Positions 1 to 11,600 of a stretch of 64,000 nucleotides of DNA are shown one piece after another. The stretch comes from Macrolepiota albuminosa. Lineage: Eukaryota; Basidiomycota; Agaricomycetes; Agaricales; Agaricaceae. Location of the stretch: the NCBI GenBank assembly GCA_027475525.1, contig JAMWFC010000037.1:997419-1061418 (forward strand), given 5' to 3'. The notes beneath the pieces are model-generated. The model saw nothing but the letters and a program-made list of their open reading frames with translations. It searched no databases and was not told the origin of the DNA. The position numbers were made by a program, and so were the translations under genes. Position 1 is the first letter of the stretch, and the number at the start of each line of letters is the position of its first letter.

Positions 1-385
1 AATTTATATGATCGCAAGCTGACTAACGAGTTCGTGCCCACTGACAAATCAAGTGTGAGTACTGTGAACCTTGCAAGATCGTGCACTTACAAACTTGATT
101 GACCACAGACATCTCTATTGAGAACCCAATGAATGATCCATTCTGACGATGGGGCAGGCTGGCCGAATTGTTGTTCTGCAGTTGAATGACAAACTTTGTG
201 GAGAGAGCACTAGGAACTGGTGGAGGATTGAGGATTGTAGGGTCGTAAGCTGCCGCTCCGGTGTAGTTAGCGGCAGAGGTTGCAATAGTTGTAGTCGCTG
301 TCGGATATACAGTCACAGCAGCTGAGGCTGGTAAGATTGTCAGGACCACTTGGAGGACGGCAAGGCCCAGGGTTCGTAATCCCAT
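1..385 (-). CDS. Secreted glycoside hydrolase family 79 (beta-glucuronidase-like), 5' end
   Basis: The N-terminal two exons of a GH79 enzyme; the rest lies left of the window. Exon 1 is 385-91 and exon 2 runs from 40 off the edge. The 50-base intron (90-41) starts GTAAGT and ends CAG. Splicing changes a short dead-end reading into ...MSVVNQVLGTNSLVSLRSYK, the family signature in which the start of the catalytic barrel (GFSIEMSVVNQV) follows a short variable region. Residues 1-22 (MGLRTLGLAVLQ..., ending ASA) form a typical signal peptide, so the product should be secreted. GH79 enzymes remove glucuronic acid (some 4-O-methylated) from glycans such as arabinogalactan or proteoglycan side chains; the substrate here is inferred only. 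The catalytic acids lie outside the window and cannot be checked. Confidence 0.85.
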
Positions 386-2794
386 GCTACGGGGTACCGA
401 GTTTATCTATGAACAGCTCATCCAGACAACGAGGGATAAATATGGCGGTAAGAGTCTAAATCTGTCCTCCGCAGCAGATACGTGAATTATTATAGAACCT
501 ATCAATCCGTTCATCTTGGGTTTCTGTTATATTCTGTACCGACTGATGTAATTGCCTGGGCTCGTTTTGATATTAACCGATGCGCGAATTTATAAAAGGA
601 CGGGGAACTCGCTGACTGCTTGAGATACGTTCTAGGATGTGATACTTATGTGAATAATATTTGATGCTGGTAGCACTCACCAATGCCGTGTAACCTTGTG
701 GTTCTTAATACCGGGTGTCCACAGTTGTCATGAACGTCGGTGCAATTGCTATCAAGGGGTGAGAGCATCCATAATAGACCGATTACAGGCCTGAGATGCG
801 GTTGATTTGATTGGACAATCTATATATAGACCCAGGTCAAGGAGAAGCATTGATCACGGGAGACTGGAGGATATGTAGTAGCACGAAGGACAAAGGCAGG
901 CCTCTGAAGAACGAGAAATAAGTCGTGTTGGTAAAAGAGACTAGTATCGATGCAGATAAATCTGTATTGAACTGGAAAATGATGGGACGTACGAGATGCA
1001 ACTGGTTGAGTAGAACATTACGAGCACAAAGGAGTCGTTTTTGAAAACAAGATCGAAGAGCCCGACAAACCAGTCTTGTTCTTTCCCAAGCTCCAGTTTT
1101 AGACGCATTTTTCTGCCCCAAACTTTTTTCGTTGTGAGTACCTTATTTCAGAACACTTTTGAAGTATTTAGAACTCGAGCGTTGACTTACACATGCATTG
1201 AATGGACCCTACTGAAAGAATAGACTTCCACTCCCAACGTGGTACGCGATATCGAATAGAAAGTAGACTTTGCCAACCTGCAGGCGACGATGATCGCCTT
1301 CAAAACGGTTTTCTCTTGTTTGGATCGCCTGTCAAACCTTTCCAATCATCTGTCTACTTCTCGATCGACATATCATTCAGCAACCACTCGACAGACTTTC
1401 TGACTGGGCAGCAATCAATCAAGCAGCACACCAGGCACCTTCAAGAAGTCACCATTGAGTCCTTCACAGGGAAAGCCAGCTCTCGAAATTTTCTGATGGG
1501 TTTCGTGGAAAAAGATTGGGAGCCCAGATACTTCGTCACGAATTACCGGGACTCTCTGGCACCACGCAGAGAGATAGCCTCGGTCAAGACCTCAGTGAAG
1601 GGGCGGTCGGTCAAGACGCACCGAAAATGAACTGTTTCCTATCACCGGCTTCGGTTGTGATAGGTCAGCAAGGGAAGACGGTAGTGATACACATTACTTG
1701 TCAAAAAACTCGTCGAGCTGATAATGTTCCCATCGCAACTCAGAAGGAGGGATGATAACATGTCTTCGCGGGTAAAGAACAAAACCTGGAGCGACTTAAC
1801 TGTACAACCACGACAAATCTCTGCGCAATTGTTCAGTCATGGATGATAATCTCGCTCACTCTTCTGCAAGGACACCCTTGTACTCATTCCTTCTCTATCT
1901 CATACTCGATAATGCTGCCTCAGGTATTCGAGTGCTCATTCACAAGTGCTTTCCTTGAGGATTGCTGAAGTCTATTCGAAGGTTCCTATTCCAGAGTTGA
2001 GTGTCGCAGACTGATTGATTGAATCCAAAAGCGTTCTCTGCGCGTGTCGACTCTATTCAAGATATCTTGAGCATGACTTGTCAGTGCTACCTACATATTG
2101 ACCTTGTATCTTCAGATGATTTTGTCGACTTTGAGCGAAAGATCGTTTGTAGCCGTGTTCGTTCGCGCCACAACGAGGTCCTTGAAATGGCAGTGCACCG
2201 CTTGAAAGGGACCCTGAGCAGTACCGAAGGACTTCAGTATTATATCCACGACTCTTCCTCGTATGGATATCATTAAAAATGATGCCATGACCCAAGCCGC
2301 AGTCGGATCCAATTGGTATCCGTGACCTGTGAGTAAATGTCGGGTATAGCAGATATCAGACCAACAGAAGGAGCAAACTTGAACAGAGCATGGTAGTGTT
2401 TAGTATTACTCTTGAAGTCATCCAACAATCACACATCAAATTGATCATGATATCTGGTGATAGGTACTCGTACACGCTACGCGATTTTAACACAGCGAAT
2501 CTCATCCATACACTCGGGGAACGTTCCTTAAAATCACGCAACCATCGACGATTTAAATTGAAACTTGTGACTTGCTCGAGCTGCACCTTTACTGGATTTT
2601 CCAATCGGGTTTCCATGAGATTGAGACTGGACAATTATCGACTGACATGGACCCCTGATGAAAGATTCGTGTTACAGCTTGATGGATCATTTTTGCTGTA
2701 TATAGCATGCTTTTCACTTTTCACGTATTAAAGGCTCTCGAGTTGTTCTTGCCCGTTTTCCTGCCATCATAAACAGACTTTCTCACTGTGTGCT
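386..2794. other. Gene-free stretch, 2.4 kb
   Basis: Only short open frames (for example 1202-1630 on plus, 142 codons) that match no family I know and lack splice-supported extensions. The region upstream of the GH79 start has an A/T-rich box at about 437-445 (TATTTAT on the minus strand), about 55 bases before the ATG, which could serve as its core promoter. Bases about 2,300-2,420 resemble about 4,620-4,750 (shared blocks such as ggagcaa and gtagtgttt), so the flanks of the two membrane-protein genes appear to be an old tandem duplication. Confidence 0.5.
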
Positions 2795-3816
2795 ATGTCG
2801 ACTCCAGTGTCCATTGACGACACCAGTCCCGATATCTATTACACTGGGAGCTGGATAACCGGGGGAGCATCAGCTGAGTTTAATAACACATCTCACGGAA
2901 CCACTACCGAAGGCTCGCAGGCGGTCTACTCTTTTAATGGCATGTTCCGTCTCATCAAGAGTACCATAAAGCTGATGTATCTCTACGGCAGGCTCGCTCA
3001 TTGAAGTATTTGGAACTATCGGACTTGAGAACAACGGAAGTGCAAGCTTCGCCGCTACTTCGTCTTACACAATTGACGGCAATTCCAACAACACTGTAGA
3101 ATTTACTGGCAAAGTAGGAACTAGTGTTCTCTACCAGCAACTATTCTTCTCGTCCCAGGGACTCGCGGAAGGACAACACACCTTAGTCGTGTCATACAAG
3201 ACTCCGGGTAAAAATCCCTTATGGTTAGACTACTTCCGCATCACACACTCTCCATCGGCTTCGACCCCAACTCCTTCATCGTCTGGTTTATCTACAGGCT
3301 CAATAGTTGGAATTGCTGTTGGAGGCTGTGCAATACTGGTTCTACTTGTCACCATAGTCCTGCTTATGCGCAACCTTCTTCGGAGGTTTAAACCCAACGT
3401 TGAAGTACCACCTCCTTACAAAAATCAAGAAAAAACATCGTGGTTACGTGAGTAAATTTCCACCTTCTCTTCTCAGATCCATATTGGTCCGTGAGAATGA
3501 CTGTTGGCCATCAGAAAGACTATGGACCCGACTCGAGCCCAAGCCCCCTGGAGAATTGCATCCTTTTGACCCTTATGCTAGGGCCTCTCAGTATTCCCGT
3601 AGTACAACTACAAATTCCTCCTCATTCCTATACCAATCGCGATCGTCCGGTTCCATCCCAGGATCTCCCCGCCCTAGTAGTCGTGGGATTGATGCCACAT
3701 ATCATCCTGAAACGACCACCAGACACTTACCTCGTGGTCATGGGCCCGGTGATAAAAGACCACCACGTTCTAACCTGTCAAATATGTTACGTGCCCAAAG
3801 CCCTCTCCCCCGCTGA
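2795..3816 (+). CDS. Single-pass membrane protein, Agaricomycete extracellular-domain family (paralog A)
   Basis: Three exons, 2795-2939, 2992-3447 and 3515-3816, give 300 residues. The extracellular part begins SIDDTSPDIYYTGSW and continues through ...EVFGTIG, YTIDG, LYQQLFFSS, GQHTLVVSY and LWLDYFRI, the usual order in this family of beta-sandwich-like ectodomains. A transmembrane helix lies at about residues 152-174, followed by a basic stop-transfer run (RRFK), PPPY and a Ser/Thr/Pro-rich cytoplasmic tail. No signal peptide is visible, as is common in this family. Intron 1 (2940-2991) starts with GC instead of GT. Intron 2 is taken as 67 bases (3448-3514) because that acceptor aligns the tail with paralog B; a nearer AG would make an implausible 29-base intron. 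Function is unknown; a wall sensor or adhesion role is a guess. Paralog B lies 2 kb downstream on the same strand. Confidence 0.82.
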
Positions 3817-4824
3817 TGCCTGCCCTTGTTGCGAATTATAAATTACCTGGCAACTTCATCACATTCCTTCCATGGATGGTGGAGTGGTAGGACTAAACAA
3901 TGACAATTTACAACACCATAAACAGGAGGAAAAACCGTGGCCAACTCTGGTGGGAATGATGCATCGTCCATGCGGCTGGCCTGTCTCGCTCGCAATAGAT
4001 ATACAGTGATGGAATCTCTTCTACATGGCACTGGTACACCGGTAAACCGTGTACTACAGACTCAACGACTCAGATTCGAAGGTTATATTTTTCTCCTCGT
4101 CTTAACAATATGCATGATGCCTCCGCTACTTATAGGACGTCGTCAGAGTGTGTGCTACCGTCCATACTTACAAAGCGAATTCGTTCCCATTTGGTTTAGT
4201 TCTGGGAGTGATTCCGAGTTTGTGAAATTGATCCCTTGCCAACCGTGCTTGTGCTCTTCAGCTGACCACTATCATCCGAAGAAAGAAAGTAGGTTCTGTG
4301 TCAGTGTGTGAAAGTATTCTTAAGACGTTCCAAACTTGTGGGGAAATGGGTTATTCGGCGTTGTTTGACAACAGTCAGGCTACAATGATGATCATCCAGC
4401 TGAATACTTACTTGATACGCAGTAGCAGGAGAATTACTCCTCTCCTGAACATCGGACACTTGTTCTATTGCGATGAACGGTCTTCAATCCGACAGGTTTA
4501 CGACTCGAACGGACGCTTTTATCCCCTAGAAAGATCAGATTCAGGAATTTGTGGCCGTGGTCATTCGAGACGCGAGGTTGTTCCAATGTTTCCTTGACAA
4601 TGTAGGTCTCGACCGACGTCAGATCAGATCCATGGATATCACGACTTATGAGTGGGTGTCAGATGTAGCAGATCATCAGGCTAACGGAAGGAGCAATATT
4701 GAGCAAATTTAGACCGTAGTGTTTTTAGCGCCCTCGAATGTTTCTATCGATGTGACATGATGTCCGATTCCACAGGGCACGTACTAAAATCGTGTGAGAT
4801 AATGTTGACTGTAGTAGTAATATT

Positions 4825-4870
4825 ACAACCTCAGTTGTTCTCTCTCATACGAGACCGACACTGAGGTTGT
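4825..4870. repeat. Perfect 11-bp inverted repeat (hairpin)
   Basis: ACAACCTCAGT at 4825-4835 is exactly reversed and complemented at 4860-4870, with a 24-base loop. It may be a terminator-like fold or a transposon trace; no gene ends nearby. Confidence 0.6.
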
Positions 4871-5071
4871 AAGTACACAGTTTTCTATTCCCTAGAACTA
4901 GTCTAACTGATAGTTTATAGTAATTACTGTTCGTTAGTCCTTGTGTCAAGGATAGGGACTCAAAAGCTGATCGTGGAGTGGAGTACGAAAATGAGGGCCG
5001 TGGACACAGGAACGCTGACCGATGGAAGACGAACGCGACAAAAGGACCGTAATTGTAGCGACGACAAGGTC

Positions 5072-5284
5072 CCGGGAAGCTCCCGAGAAAGTTCTCAACG
5101 TAAATTTACGTATCAACTTGTTATATGTGTGATAGCACAAAAAAAAGAAAGAAAATGAGAATTTCCTTTTTAAGACATATGTTTTGCATATGTTGTCCGT
5201 TATTGCGAGTCTCCACTCCGTTATTGCGGATTTGAGGCCTAGATGTGGGCAATATCTGGACAAGGTTTCTCGGGAGCTTCCCGG
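5072..5284. repeat. Inverted repeat with 19-bp perfect arms
   Basis: CCGGGAAGCTCCCGAGAAA at 5072-5090 and its exact reverse complement at 5266-5284 enclose about 175 bases, inside which ccgttattgcg occurs twice. Size and symmetry fit a small non-autonomous DNA element (MITE-like), but no clear target duplication is seen at the ends. Confidence 0.5.
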
Positions 5285-5857
5285 CAGCGGCACCCATTGT
5301 CGTTTACGTAATTACGTAATGTACGCTATGCACCCTCGCCGCACCAACCTTTGACACCTTGTTGCTGTCAGATCTGGTCCAACAATACATACTAAGCGCC
5401 TTCCGCAGGCGATCCAACTAATCATTTATTGGTCATATGCCCTATAATTGTCATAACGTAGGTAAGCTCCAAGGGTGGCATGATAGCTTGGAGTTACAAT
5501 TTGCGCCGTCGTTGGCATTAAATCGGAGTCAAAACGTATCTCTGCCGCTAGTAAAATTCATATTAATATTCCGGAAAGCGGAGTAGCGAATGGCTGTCGT
5601 GCCCCTGCTGAATTTATCAGATATGCAACATCTGTGCAAAGCCCGGGCCAAAATCAAGGAACAATCCGAGTCGAGATGTCGAACTCTCATCTACATTATC
5701 CTGCCCACCATTTCCTTCTAGAGTTCTCTTTTATCATAAATGAAACTGATCCCTTAAAATAGCTATGGATGGCGTTCGGCGAACCTTTTCGCCGGACCGA
5801 CATTTTTGTCCCGGCTGACAATCCAAATCCCTTAAAAACGATCCTTTACGACCTCTA

Positions 5858-7130
5858 ATGCCTCTAATGATCATCGACGACAGCAATTTCAGCGTAGTGT
5901 ACGCTGGACAGTGGATTACAGGCGGAACTGATCAAGAACACAACCACACGGTACATGGTTCATGGACAAAGGACTCGAACGCTACGATTTCTTTTTCTGG
6001 TATAGACTTCCTTACGAATATCGATGCCTCAATCTGATAGAATGGTAGGCCAATCCATTCAGGTATACGGCACCATTGGACGCGACCACAGCAACGGTGA
6101 TCCAGCTTTTGCGCCCATAACAACGTACACGATTGACAAGCAGAATGATTCAACATCAACGTTTACTGGAAAACCTGACACGGACATCCTGTACAAACAG
6201 CTGTTCTACCAGTCTCCAAAACTTAGCAATGGTCAACATGAATTGGTCATCACATTGACCACTTCAAACATGAACACAATGTGGATTGACTATTTCCAAA
6301 TTGAGGCGTCAGCACCAAGTGCACCAAAATTCTCATCTGGGGTGATCGCAGGTGCCGTCGTTGGTGGGATTTTCGGAATCACGTTACTCGTTACTATCGG
6401 TATTCTATGGAGACGGAGACAGATATCCTGTCTGAAGCGACGAAGCGTCCAGTATGAGAAGTTATCTTGGAATGCACCACGTATGTGTACTGCCGATTCC
6501 TCTATCACCACTTTATAATATGTTGGCCGGTCTACAGACTGGCCATGGACGTCCACTCCAGGAAAGCTCACACCATTCGGCAGCGACCCATTCCCCGATA
6601 CTCGACCGCTCAATGGTACCATCCGTCCCTTCTCCGTCGAGTATACCCGTTATTCTCTCGAGTCGTGGAAGCCTCCGGAGCTTTCAAATGAAAACAGTCT
6701 ATCAGGCTACACAATACGTGGAGACACGGCCGCAGACAAGACAACGAGAAGGGAATCGACTAGTACAGGTTATACAAGTCTCAGCGGATATACGACACAG
6801 GGTGGGACATCCGCAGAGAAGACAATGTCATCGACCACCTCAAATGCATCCCAGATTCCCAGTAGTCGTTCCAACACAGCAGGAAATACGAGCTCTATCC
6901 CGCGCCAAACGAAAAAGGGTACCCCTCAAGCGACGGATAATCGCTCTTCACGACCAACTAATAGAGTAAATGCTGTCAACAACTCCCGCCACAAGGACCC
7001 GCCGTCAACGAATGCCTCTTCTGATGTTTCGCCACGGCCGTTCACCGGAGTGACTACCAGCAGGGTGGTCATAGAAGGGGAGGAGGTTCCACCAGCGTAC
7101 TCTACAAACATCCAATTGAATTTTTCGTAG
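5858..7130 (+). CDS. Single-pass membrane protein, same family (paralog B)
   Basis: Three exons, 5858-5999, 6049-6480 and 6538-7130, give 388 residues. Intron 1 (6000-6048) is at the same place and phase as in paralog A but starts with canonical GTATAG. Intron 2 is 6481-6537, starting GTATGT. The ectodomain starts MPLMIIDDSNFSVVYAGQW and runs through SIQVYGTIG, YTIDKQN, LYKQLFYQS, GQHELVITL and MWIDYFQI. A transmembrane helix lies at about residues 146-168, followed by RRRRQ. The tail is long, Ser/Thr-rich and ends near EGEEVPPAYS, the P-P-x-Y-type ending common in this family. A second in-frame ATG lies three codons in (5867). No signal peptide is visible. Function unknown. Confidence 0.85.
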
Positions 7131-7585
7131 GTTAGGTCCCACTGTATCTACTAACGTATGTGGACTGTTCTCTATGGCGATAATATGTCCTATGGACTAT
7201 TAACTTTGTAGTAGCCAAGTCCCAGCAATAAATATCTGGAAGTTGAAGTTGAAACCTATACTCGTACTGTGAAGCTCGGCTCAGAAAACAGAGGCCCACC
7301 TTTGAATGTATAATGAAGTTAGTATGACGTTCTTTCTATACAAGACTCGGCATCAAAAGTTGACCCCATAATCTGGAGTCATCATAACACGTCCTAGTCT
7401 TATCTAACGCATCACTTTTGCTATTCCTAACATCTTCGTGTCATTGTTCCACCCATAGGTTTATCTTTCATCGTAAGCTGAAAAATGGCAAAATGACTAA
7501 CAAGATGTAAGTTCACTGATGATGACGTCTTCGAAGGTTTTTCTCTTCGAAGCGCTGTGTTCATCGGTCATTCTGAATAATGAAT

Positions 7586-7708
7586 CTGTTTAGCACAGAC
7601 TCAGTCGGTGTAATAACGACTATATTGTAAGTCTACCTGTTTAGCACAGACTACCGTATATTGTAAGTCTACCTGTTTAGCACAGACTACCGTATATCGT
7701 TAGTATAC
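7586..7708 (+). repeat. Three direct repeats of a ~36-bp unit
   Basis: Units start CTGTTTAGCACAGACT at 7586, 7637 and 7673. The last two are 36 bases and nearly identical. The first is 51 bases because it contains an extra block (cagtcggtgtaataacg) that also occurs in the adjacent hairpin at 7735-7769. Confidence 0.75.
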
Positions 7709-7734
7709 GTTATCATTATCATGCAGCTATTCAA

Positions 7735-7769
7735 CATACCTCAGTCGGTGTAATAACGACTGAGGTATG
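7735..7769. repeat. Perfect 13-bp hairpin
   Basis: CATACCTCAGTCG at 7735-7747 pairs with 7757-7769 over a 9-base loop (gtgtaataa). The core motif recurs inside the first tandem unit at about 7600, and the copia LTRs downstream contain a related CTCAGTCG...GACTGAG fold. Confidence 0.7.
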
Positions 7770-8150
7770 TATATCCGTAAGCCGCTTCCCCATTATACTG
7801 TCACTTATCACGTGCGCTTGACGCGTTCGCGATCCTGCCCCAACAGAATCGCTCTTCTAGCGACCGCAGCTGATATTCTGCTGCGATTGACTTTCGCAAA
7901 ATTCATAAATATACAATCCGTTGGTGTTTGATACAGTAATACTCAGTCAGTGTAAGAGGTATGTCCGTATTCCGTTTCCGACCAAATCCCTCCCGCGGCG
8001 ATCACGTGTCCCCGGGATCCCGCTCCGGACAGTTGGGTCTCAGCTTCCTCCAAGAACTAGCTAGCTTCAGCAACTGCGAATGAACGAGTATAAAAACTTT
8101 GAAGAAGGCGTTCGCGACCACAGAACAAACATTCAAAGGCGACAGCCATC

Positions 8151-8520
8151 TGTTGAGCAGAAGACTCTCCCGACAAGTCTATCCCTACGTCATATTGGAA
8201 CTTACGTGGATAGTGTTTCCTTTTTCATATATCTCCTTTATTTTCTCAGAGCCCTGGTGGCTATTGCGATCGGTATTTGTTAATCTTTACTGCTAAACCT
8301 TATTTTCTTTTTACAAATCTAGAATACACGGAGCGCCACCCCTCAGTCGTACTACATCCTATCGGTGTGACTGAGGGTGAGCTCTTTTACCTACAAATAA
8401 TCTTTACCAACGTACTCACAAATCACTTGTAGACTAAATTGTATTTACGTCTACAGGTAATGCTCAGTCGTACTACATCCTATCGGTGTGACTGAGGACT
8501 AAATTGTATTTACGTCTACA
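8151..8520 (+). repeat. Copia 5' LTR (370 bp)
   Basis: Begins TGTTGAGCAG and ends ACGTCTACA. It contains two copies of a fold starting CTCAGTCGTACTACATCC and ending GACTGAGG (about 8340-8382 and 8462-8498), plus two copies of a GACTAAATTGTATTTACGTC stretch whose ends (TGTAGAC/GTCTACA) are complementary. The U3/R/U5 borders cannot be fixed from sequence. Confidence 0.95.
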
Positions 8521-8634
8521 GGTTATAGGCCCCGTTTGCACTTCTCTCTTTTTCTCGTCGAGCCCTCACTCCGAAAAATAAAGTCGACTCAATAACACAT
8601 TCATTCACCAAAACGTCCTACCCCCACTTTAAAA

Positions 8635-11600
8635 ATGACATCTACCCACTCTGCTAACCCGCCGACATTCCCGGAGGAAGCACACTTTGACGGCACAAAC
8701 TATGCCACATTCAAAAGCCGTGTCTTGATCGCAGCGAGAGCACGAGGTGCTTGCGGATACCTTGAAGGCACGATAAAAAGACCAGACTCACCAAAAACAA
8801 AACAAGAGGCAGAACGCAAACCAACCGAGTGGTCATCGGAAACCCCCTCACCGGAGGAATGGGAAGAGCGGGACGCCTGGGCCTTAGGGCTAATCATATA
8901 CAACACAAAAAATCCAGTGGGTTTGGGAATTAGCATGGACAAGTCGGCAGCAGAGGCATGGACGGCGCTTAAGGAGAACTATGGGGTCTTCTCAGAAATA
9001 GCAGCCATGAATGCAGAAAAACGCCTACGCTCCACCGAATTTGTAGAAGGAATGGATTTCCTGAAGCACATAGAGGATCTCAGGGAGAAGTGGAGGGCGG
9101 CAACTGAAAGGGGAGCTAACATCACCGACGAGACCTTCAGAACCATCCTCATCTCATCCTTACCGGAATCGTGGAACACTGTGGTAGCGGGAGTATATGC
9201 GGCAACAAAAAGCAAAGATGTCATCGCTGCGCTCACAACCCATTGGGACCGGATCATCTCCCAAAAGCAGAAAGCAGGAACATCGGCGACAGCCCTGCAG
9301 GCACAGTCGAAACCGAAACTGGTATGCGTGAACCCGAATTGTCGTTGAGCTGGCCACATAATCGCGAACTGCTATTGGAAAGGGGGAGGAAAAGAGGGAC
9401 AGTTCCCGCCTAACTTCAGGAACAGAACAAAACCTACTGACACTCCCTTGGGTGAGACAACGACCAAAGCAGTGACCCCAGCGGCGAACATAGCGGTATC
9501 CTCGGATAACCCGGCAACTACCGACTCCCACATAACCTATGCATTGTCAGCCATAGCCGAAAAGCAAACTTACGACCCTGACGACTTACAGATGGTGAAA
9601 TGGACCGGAGCACATGCCACCAAAGTAAACGAGATCCCTACCTACGCGGACTCAGGGGCGACAGACCATTTCTTCGTAAATAAGGAGGAATTCATTGACT
9701 ACAAGGAATTACCTACTCCCATCGAAGGACATGCCGCCCCTAAAGGCGCAATGTTTCATGTGGTTGGCCGCGGCACCGTGAAAAGGGTATGCAGAACAGC
9801 CCAAGGATCGTCAGAGTTGATCTTCAAAAACGCCCTCCACGCACCTGATCTCACGTCGAACCTTATCTCGATCAACAGATTTGATAAAGCCGGGTTCAAT
9901 GTCGTCTTTGGCGGCGGCGCAGTTCGTTTCCGAGACCCGAGTGGGAGGGAAGTTCTACACGGCACAGGCACAGGAGGCATGTATCTGCTAAGCGCACTGA
10001 GTGGCGGTACAGGGTTACCCGCAGCCCTGATCGCAAAGTCCCTCAGGAGGCCGGCAAGTCTCGAGGTGTGGCATCGGAGGTTTGGGCACGCCAGCGTCAG
10101 AACGATAAAATCCACTCTGGCCAGAAACTTAGTTGACGGGCTAGATGTGAAGGGTGAACTGACTGTGCCCGGAATCTGCGAAGACTGTGTTTTCGGCAAA
10201 CACGCCTCCAGACCCTACGATGCCGAAGTAACCCCTGAAGGGGCACCGAATGACTGTGTCCACGTCGACCTATGGGGCCCCTCAAGCATAGCGTCGCTAG
10301 GAGGGGCGGCGTACATGATGGTGGCGGTAGACGGCGGCTCCTCTCACATGACTGTTTACTTCCTAGTCCAGAAAGATGCAATGACCACACTGACAGCGTT
10401 CAAGGCATATCATCTCGAGTCCGAACGCCAAACCGGCAAGAAGCTGAAAGAAGTCAGGGTCGATGCTGGGCGAGAATGGGTGAACGAGTTATGGAATACA
10501 TATTTTGGCGACCACGGCATCATCCTGAGAGTAACGACCCCATATGCACATGCGCAAAACGGTGTGGCAGAACGAGCGAACAGGACCATCATAGAAGGCA
10601 TACGCTGCGTATTGGCTGAGAGCGGGTTGCCAAAAGAATTATGGGCAGAGGCTGCAGCTGCTCAGATTTACACTCAAAACCTCCTACCTACCTCACGACA
10701 CCCTGACACTATACCCAAGGAGGCATGGACAGGTCGCTGACAACAAGTAGATCACTTGCGCCCCTGGGGATGCCTTGCTTGGGCCAAGGTCCCGGACGAG
10801 CTAATCAAATCTAAACTTGAACCCAAGTCAGTGAGGACACGGTTGGTGGGATACGCGAATAGCAGATACAGACTTTATGATCAGGCCTCGAGATCAATCG
10901 TGACATCACGCGATGTGATCTTCAAGGAAGGCACAGGCCACCGCCCACTTACCATCCTGAACGAAGCCGACAACGACATAGTCCATTCCCCGCATCACAC
11001 AAGTAACCCCGCCACTACCCCCAGCATACTGCACCCCCGACAGCCCGTGGCCCCAAGAATCCGTCCAGATAGTGGGCCTCTCCACCCAACCGCCCCTGAG
11101 ACCAACCCTGAAAATGACTGCGCGCTCGTGCCTGCCGGACAGGATGCACCTCCACAAGTTACCGAACCCCAGCAACCCTTGCGCAGATCAACAAGGCTTA
11201 CCCGACCGACTCCTGCATTGATCGCGGCGAGGGAAACATTGCAGAGGGAGAGGGAAGCGCGTGGTGAGGGGGAGGATTGGGCGGTGGGAGGTGAACCCCC
11301 GACTGCACTAATGGCAGAGGGACCATACGGGTACCTCTCTACGCTGACACAGGACGGCGATACTGTGGGAACACCGAAGACGTTTGCAGAAGCGATGAAG
11401 CAACCTCACCTGTGGAAGCCAGCGATGGATGAAGAGCTCCGGATGATGAAGGATCGCAGGGTGTTTGAGCTGGTTGACGAAAACAAGGTGCCAAAGAATA
11501 AGAATATTATCGGCTGCAGGTGGGTGTACGCGAATAAGTTCAACGCAGACGGAGAGGTTGTTCGACGAAAAGCACGCTTAGTGGCTAAGGGATACTCGCA

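Larger units (their letters stand above)
3817..5857. other. Gene-free stretch between membrane-protein paralogs
   Basis: No coding sequence I can support. Frames such as 3937-4311 (+) and 4298-4597 (+) show no known domain and no coding-like composition. The segment carries a perfect hairpin (4825-4870) and a pair of inverted 19-base arms (5072-5284), listed separately. Confidence 0.5.
7131..8145. other. Gene-free stretch with short tandem and inverted repeats
   Basis: 3' flank of paralog B up to the copia target site. No coding frame of note. It holds the repeats at 7586-7708 and 7735-7769; a degenerate further copy of the same CTCAGTC...GTGTAA motif lies near 7940. Confidence 0.5.

Noticed and set aside
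3448..3476. A 29-base intron in paralog A
   Set aside because: Too short for spliceosomal introns here (44 bases or more elsewhere). The acceptor at 3514 gives a 67-base intron and aligns the tail with paralog B.
7586..7708. CRISPR-like array of 36-base repeats
   Set aside because: The units are directly adjacent with no spacers, and the genome is eukaryotic.
9346..10740. In-frame TGA codons in copia as programmed readthrough or selenocysteine
   Set aside because: The first splits the zinc knuckle itself and the second lies between integrase and RT. Both fit simple CGA-to-TGA mutation, and no recoding signal is seen.
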